DNA of 33,843 bases from an uncultured Oscillospiraceae bacterium (GTDB lineage Bacteria; Bacillota; Clostridia; Oscillospirales; Ruminococcaceae). Below the pieces are notes generated by a model, which searched no databases, was not told the origin of the DNA, and saw only the letters and a list, made by a program, of their open reading frames with translations. Of the stretch, positions 32,727 to 33,843 are shown one piece after another; within the stretch, counting starts at the first letter, position 1; every line of letters begins with the position of its first letter. The DNA lies in NCBI GenBank assembly GCA_949285275.1, contig CASEBP010000018.1:1-33843 (forward strand), written 5' to 3'. A program made the position numbers and the translations under genes.

Positions 32727-33626
32727 ATGGAAAACCTGATCGGATTAATTGGATTCGGAGAAGCAGCCTCCAGCATGGCCCGGGACTTCCATGCCGCCGG
32801 GGTTCAGGGGCTGTGGGCCTATGACATTCTGTCCAACAGCGAAACGCACGGCGCTTCAATCCGTGCGCGGGCAAAGCAATACGGCGTGACACTGGCCCGC
32901 AGCATCGAGGAACTCTGCGCGCAAACCACCTACCTTCTCGCCTTTACCAGTCCCGCCAGCGCCGTACCGGTCGCACAGTCGGCCATTCCGCTGCTTCGGG
33001 CCGGACAGACCTATGTGGATCTCAACTCCACTTCACCCGACATGGCAGTTCAGATGGGGAAGATCCCCTGTGCGGATGGGGTCGGCGTCTGTGACGGCGC
33101 CGCCCTCGGGAACGTACAGAAGCTGGGGAATAAGGTTCCCGTTGTCGTCTGCGGCACGGGGGCGGAGGCCTTCCGGCGGGATCTGACCCCTTACGGGATG
33201 GACATCGAGGTGCTGGATGCGCCGCTGGGCGCGGCCTCCGCCATGAAAATGCTCAAGACCGTCTACTCCAAAGGCCTGCAGCAGCTGGTTTTGGAATACC
33301 TGCTAGCCGCCCAGAGCTATGGCATCCTGGAACAGATGGTCAACGGCGTCCACAACCCGATGGAAGGCAAAACCCTGGCGGAATACGCTGATGAAGCGAT
33401 GCCGCGTCTCTTCCTGCACGCACAGCGCCGGGCCACCGAGGTCGCCAACGCAGTGGAAACGGTAGAGCAAGGTGGGCTGGAACCCGTGATGACCCGCGCC
33501 GCACAGACAGGGTTTGAACGGGTTGCGGCGCTGCATCTGACGGAACAGTTTCCGGATATCGGCCAGATGAATTACCAGCAAATTGCACAGGCAGTGCTGC
33601 CTTATATGAAGAAGAAAAGCAAGTAA
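32727..33626 (+). CDS. 3-hydroxyisobutyrate dehydrogenase-like NAD(P)-dependent oxidoreductase (DUF1932-type C-terminus)
   Basis: 299 residues. The N-terminal Rossmann domain has GLIGFGEAASSMA (6-18) for the dinucleotide, AYDI after the second strand, and VDLNSTSPD matching the substrate loop of beta-hydroxyacid dehydrogenases. The proposed catalytic Lys lies in AASAMKMLKTVYSKG. The C-terminal helical part resembles the DUF1932 phosphogluconate-dehydrogenase-like domain. Such enzymes oxidise 2- or 3-hydroxy acids. As the last gene of the operon, 52 bp after tctC, it probably oxidises the imported acid or an intermediate before hydration and cleavage. The ribosome site (GGGGA) is weaker than others. 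Terminator hairpins follow. Confidence 0.83.
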   Translation: MENLIGLIGFGEAASSMARDFHAAGVQGLWAYDILSNSETHGASIRARAKQYGVTLARSIEELCAQTTYLLAFTSPASAVPVAQSAIPLLRAGQTYVDLNSTSPDMAVQMGKIPCADGVGVCDGAALGNVQKLGNKVPVVVCGTGAEAFRRDLTPYGMDIEVLDAPLGAASAMKMLKTVYSKGLQQLVLEYLLAAQSYGILEQMVNGVHNPMEGKTLAEYADEAMPRLFLHAQRRATEVANAVETVEQGGLEPVMTRAAQTGFERVAALHLTEQFPDIGQMNYQQIAQAVLPYMKKKSK

Positions 33627-33684
33627 ACGATCCGACTGCCTACTCGCACAAAATGCGGTAAAACGAGCCTTTCCCATATGCGAA

Positions 33685-33713
33685 GCCCCCGTATGGAAGA
33701 ACCATACGGGGGC
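33685..33713 (+). terminator. Hairpin after the catabolic operon
   Basis: GCCCCCGTATGG (33685-33696) pairs perfectly with CCATACGGGGGC (33702-33713) around a 5-nt loop. Only a weak T content follows (CTTGCTG), so it may act with the stronger terminator at 33768. Confidence 0.65.
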
Positions 33714-33767
33714 CTTGCTGTAGTTCAAAAGCCAGAGGCAATCTTCCCATTTCCTTACTCCCCCGCG

Positions 33768-33806
33768 AAAAAAAGCACCCCGTCGCCATGACGGGGTGCT
33801 TTTTCA
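33768..33806. terminator. Strong intrinsic terminator at the right end
   Basis: AAAAAGCACCCCGTC (33770-33784) and GACGGGGTGCTTTTT (33790-33804) form a perfect stem with a 5-nt loop and T or A runs on both sides, so it works in both directions. No gene can be called in the last 37 bases; a minus-strand gene ending just beyond the window is possible. Confidence 0.9.
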
Positions 33807-33843
33807 AGAGTGCCGGCATCAACCTATCTTCCCGGGACGTCGC

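Noticed and set aside
1-33843. CRISPR arrays, insertion sequences, prophage or integrative element ends
   Set aside because: No repeated spacer-like units, transposase, integrase or tRNA-adjacent attachment duplication was seen on either strand.

Overview
The window looks like a chromosomal core-and-accessory segment from a GC-rich anaerobic Clostridia, probably an Oscillospirales-type gut bacterium. This is inferred from the conserved Firmicutes order darA-holB-ricT-trmN6-rsmI, a class III fructose bisphosphatase, a K+-dependent membrane pyrophosphatase, CCA-encoding tRNA genes, strong AGGAGG ribosome binding sites and a small 2[4Fe-4S] ferredoxin. I see no insertion sequence, prophage, CRISPR array or rRNA.

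Layout. 1-553: a truncated tRNA-Pro diverges from a tRNA-Thr/tRNA-Tyr pair. 569-6250: a CoA-transferase-family protein whose catalytic glutamate position is glycine, cysteine synthase, an HD-domain protein, and a glycerate kinase/LarA racemase operon. 6468-11838: a secreted small protein, then a four-gene ABC export-type system (ATPase, membrane-anchored ectodomain protein, two ABC-2-like permeases) and a half-size EamA transporter. 11894-17279 (minus): pyrophosphatase HppA, Fbp and a DegV protein. 17415-21912 (minus): the rsmI-trmN6-ferredoxin-ricT-holB-darA housekeeping block. 22046-24555: a FemAB-like transferase, and a two-TM sensor-like protein overlapping an alkyltransferase domain gene. 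24644-27036: IclR and LysR regulators around a hotdog thioesterase. 27385-33626: one plus-strand catabolic operon.

The catabolic operon is the most interesting part. It holds two tandem PIG-L/LmbE-fold proteins resembling 4-oxalomesaconate hydratase (GalB) rather than deacetylases, an RraA/HMG-CHA-type aldolase, a complete tripartite tricarboxylate transporter (TctB, TctA, TctC) and a 3-hydroxyisobutyrate-dehydrogenase-like oxidoreductase. Together they suggest uptake of a di- or tricarboxylate, oxidation, hydration and retro-aldol cleavage to central oxoacids. The classical GalB route starts from an oxygen-dependent ring cleavage, and no dioxygenase is present, so in a presumed anaerobe this may be an undescribed oxygen-independent use of the module. 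The substrate cannot be read from the sequence.
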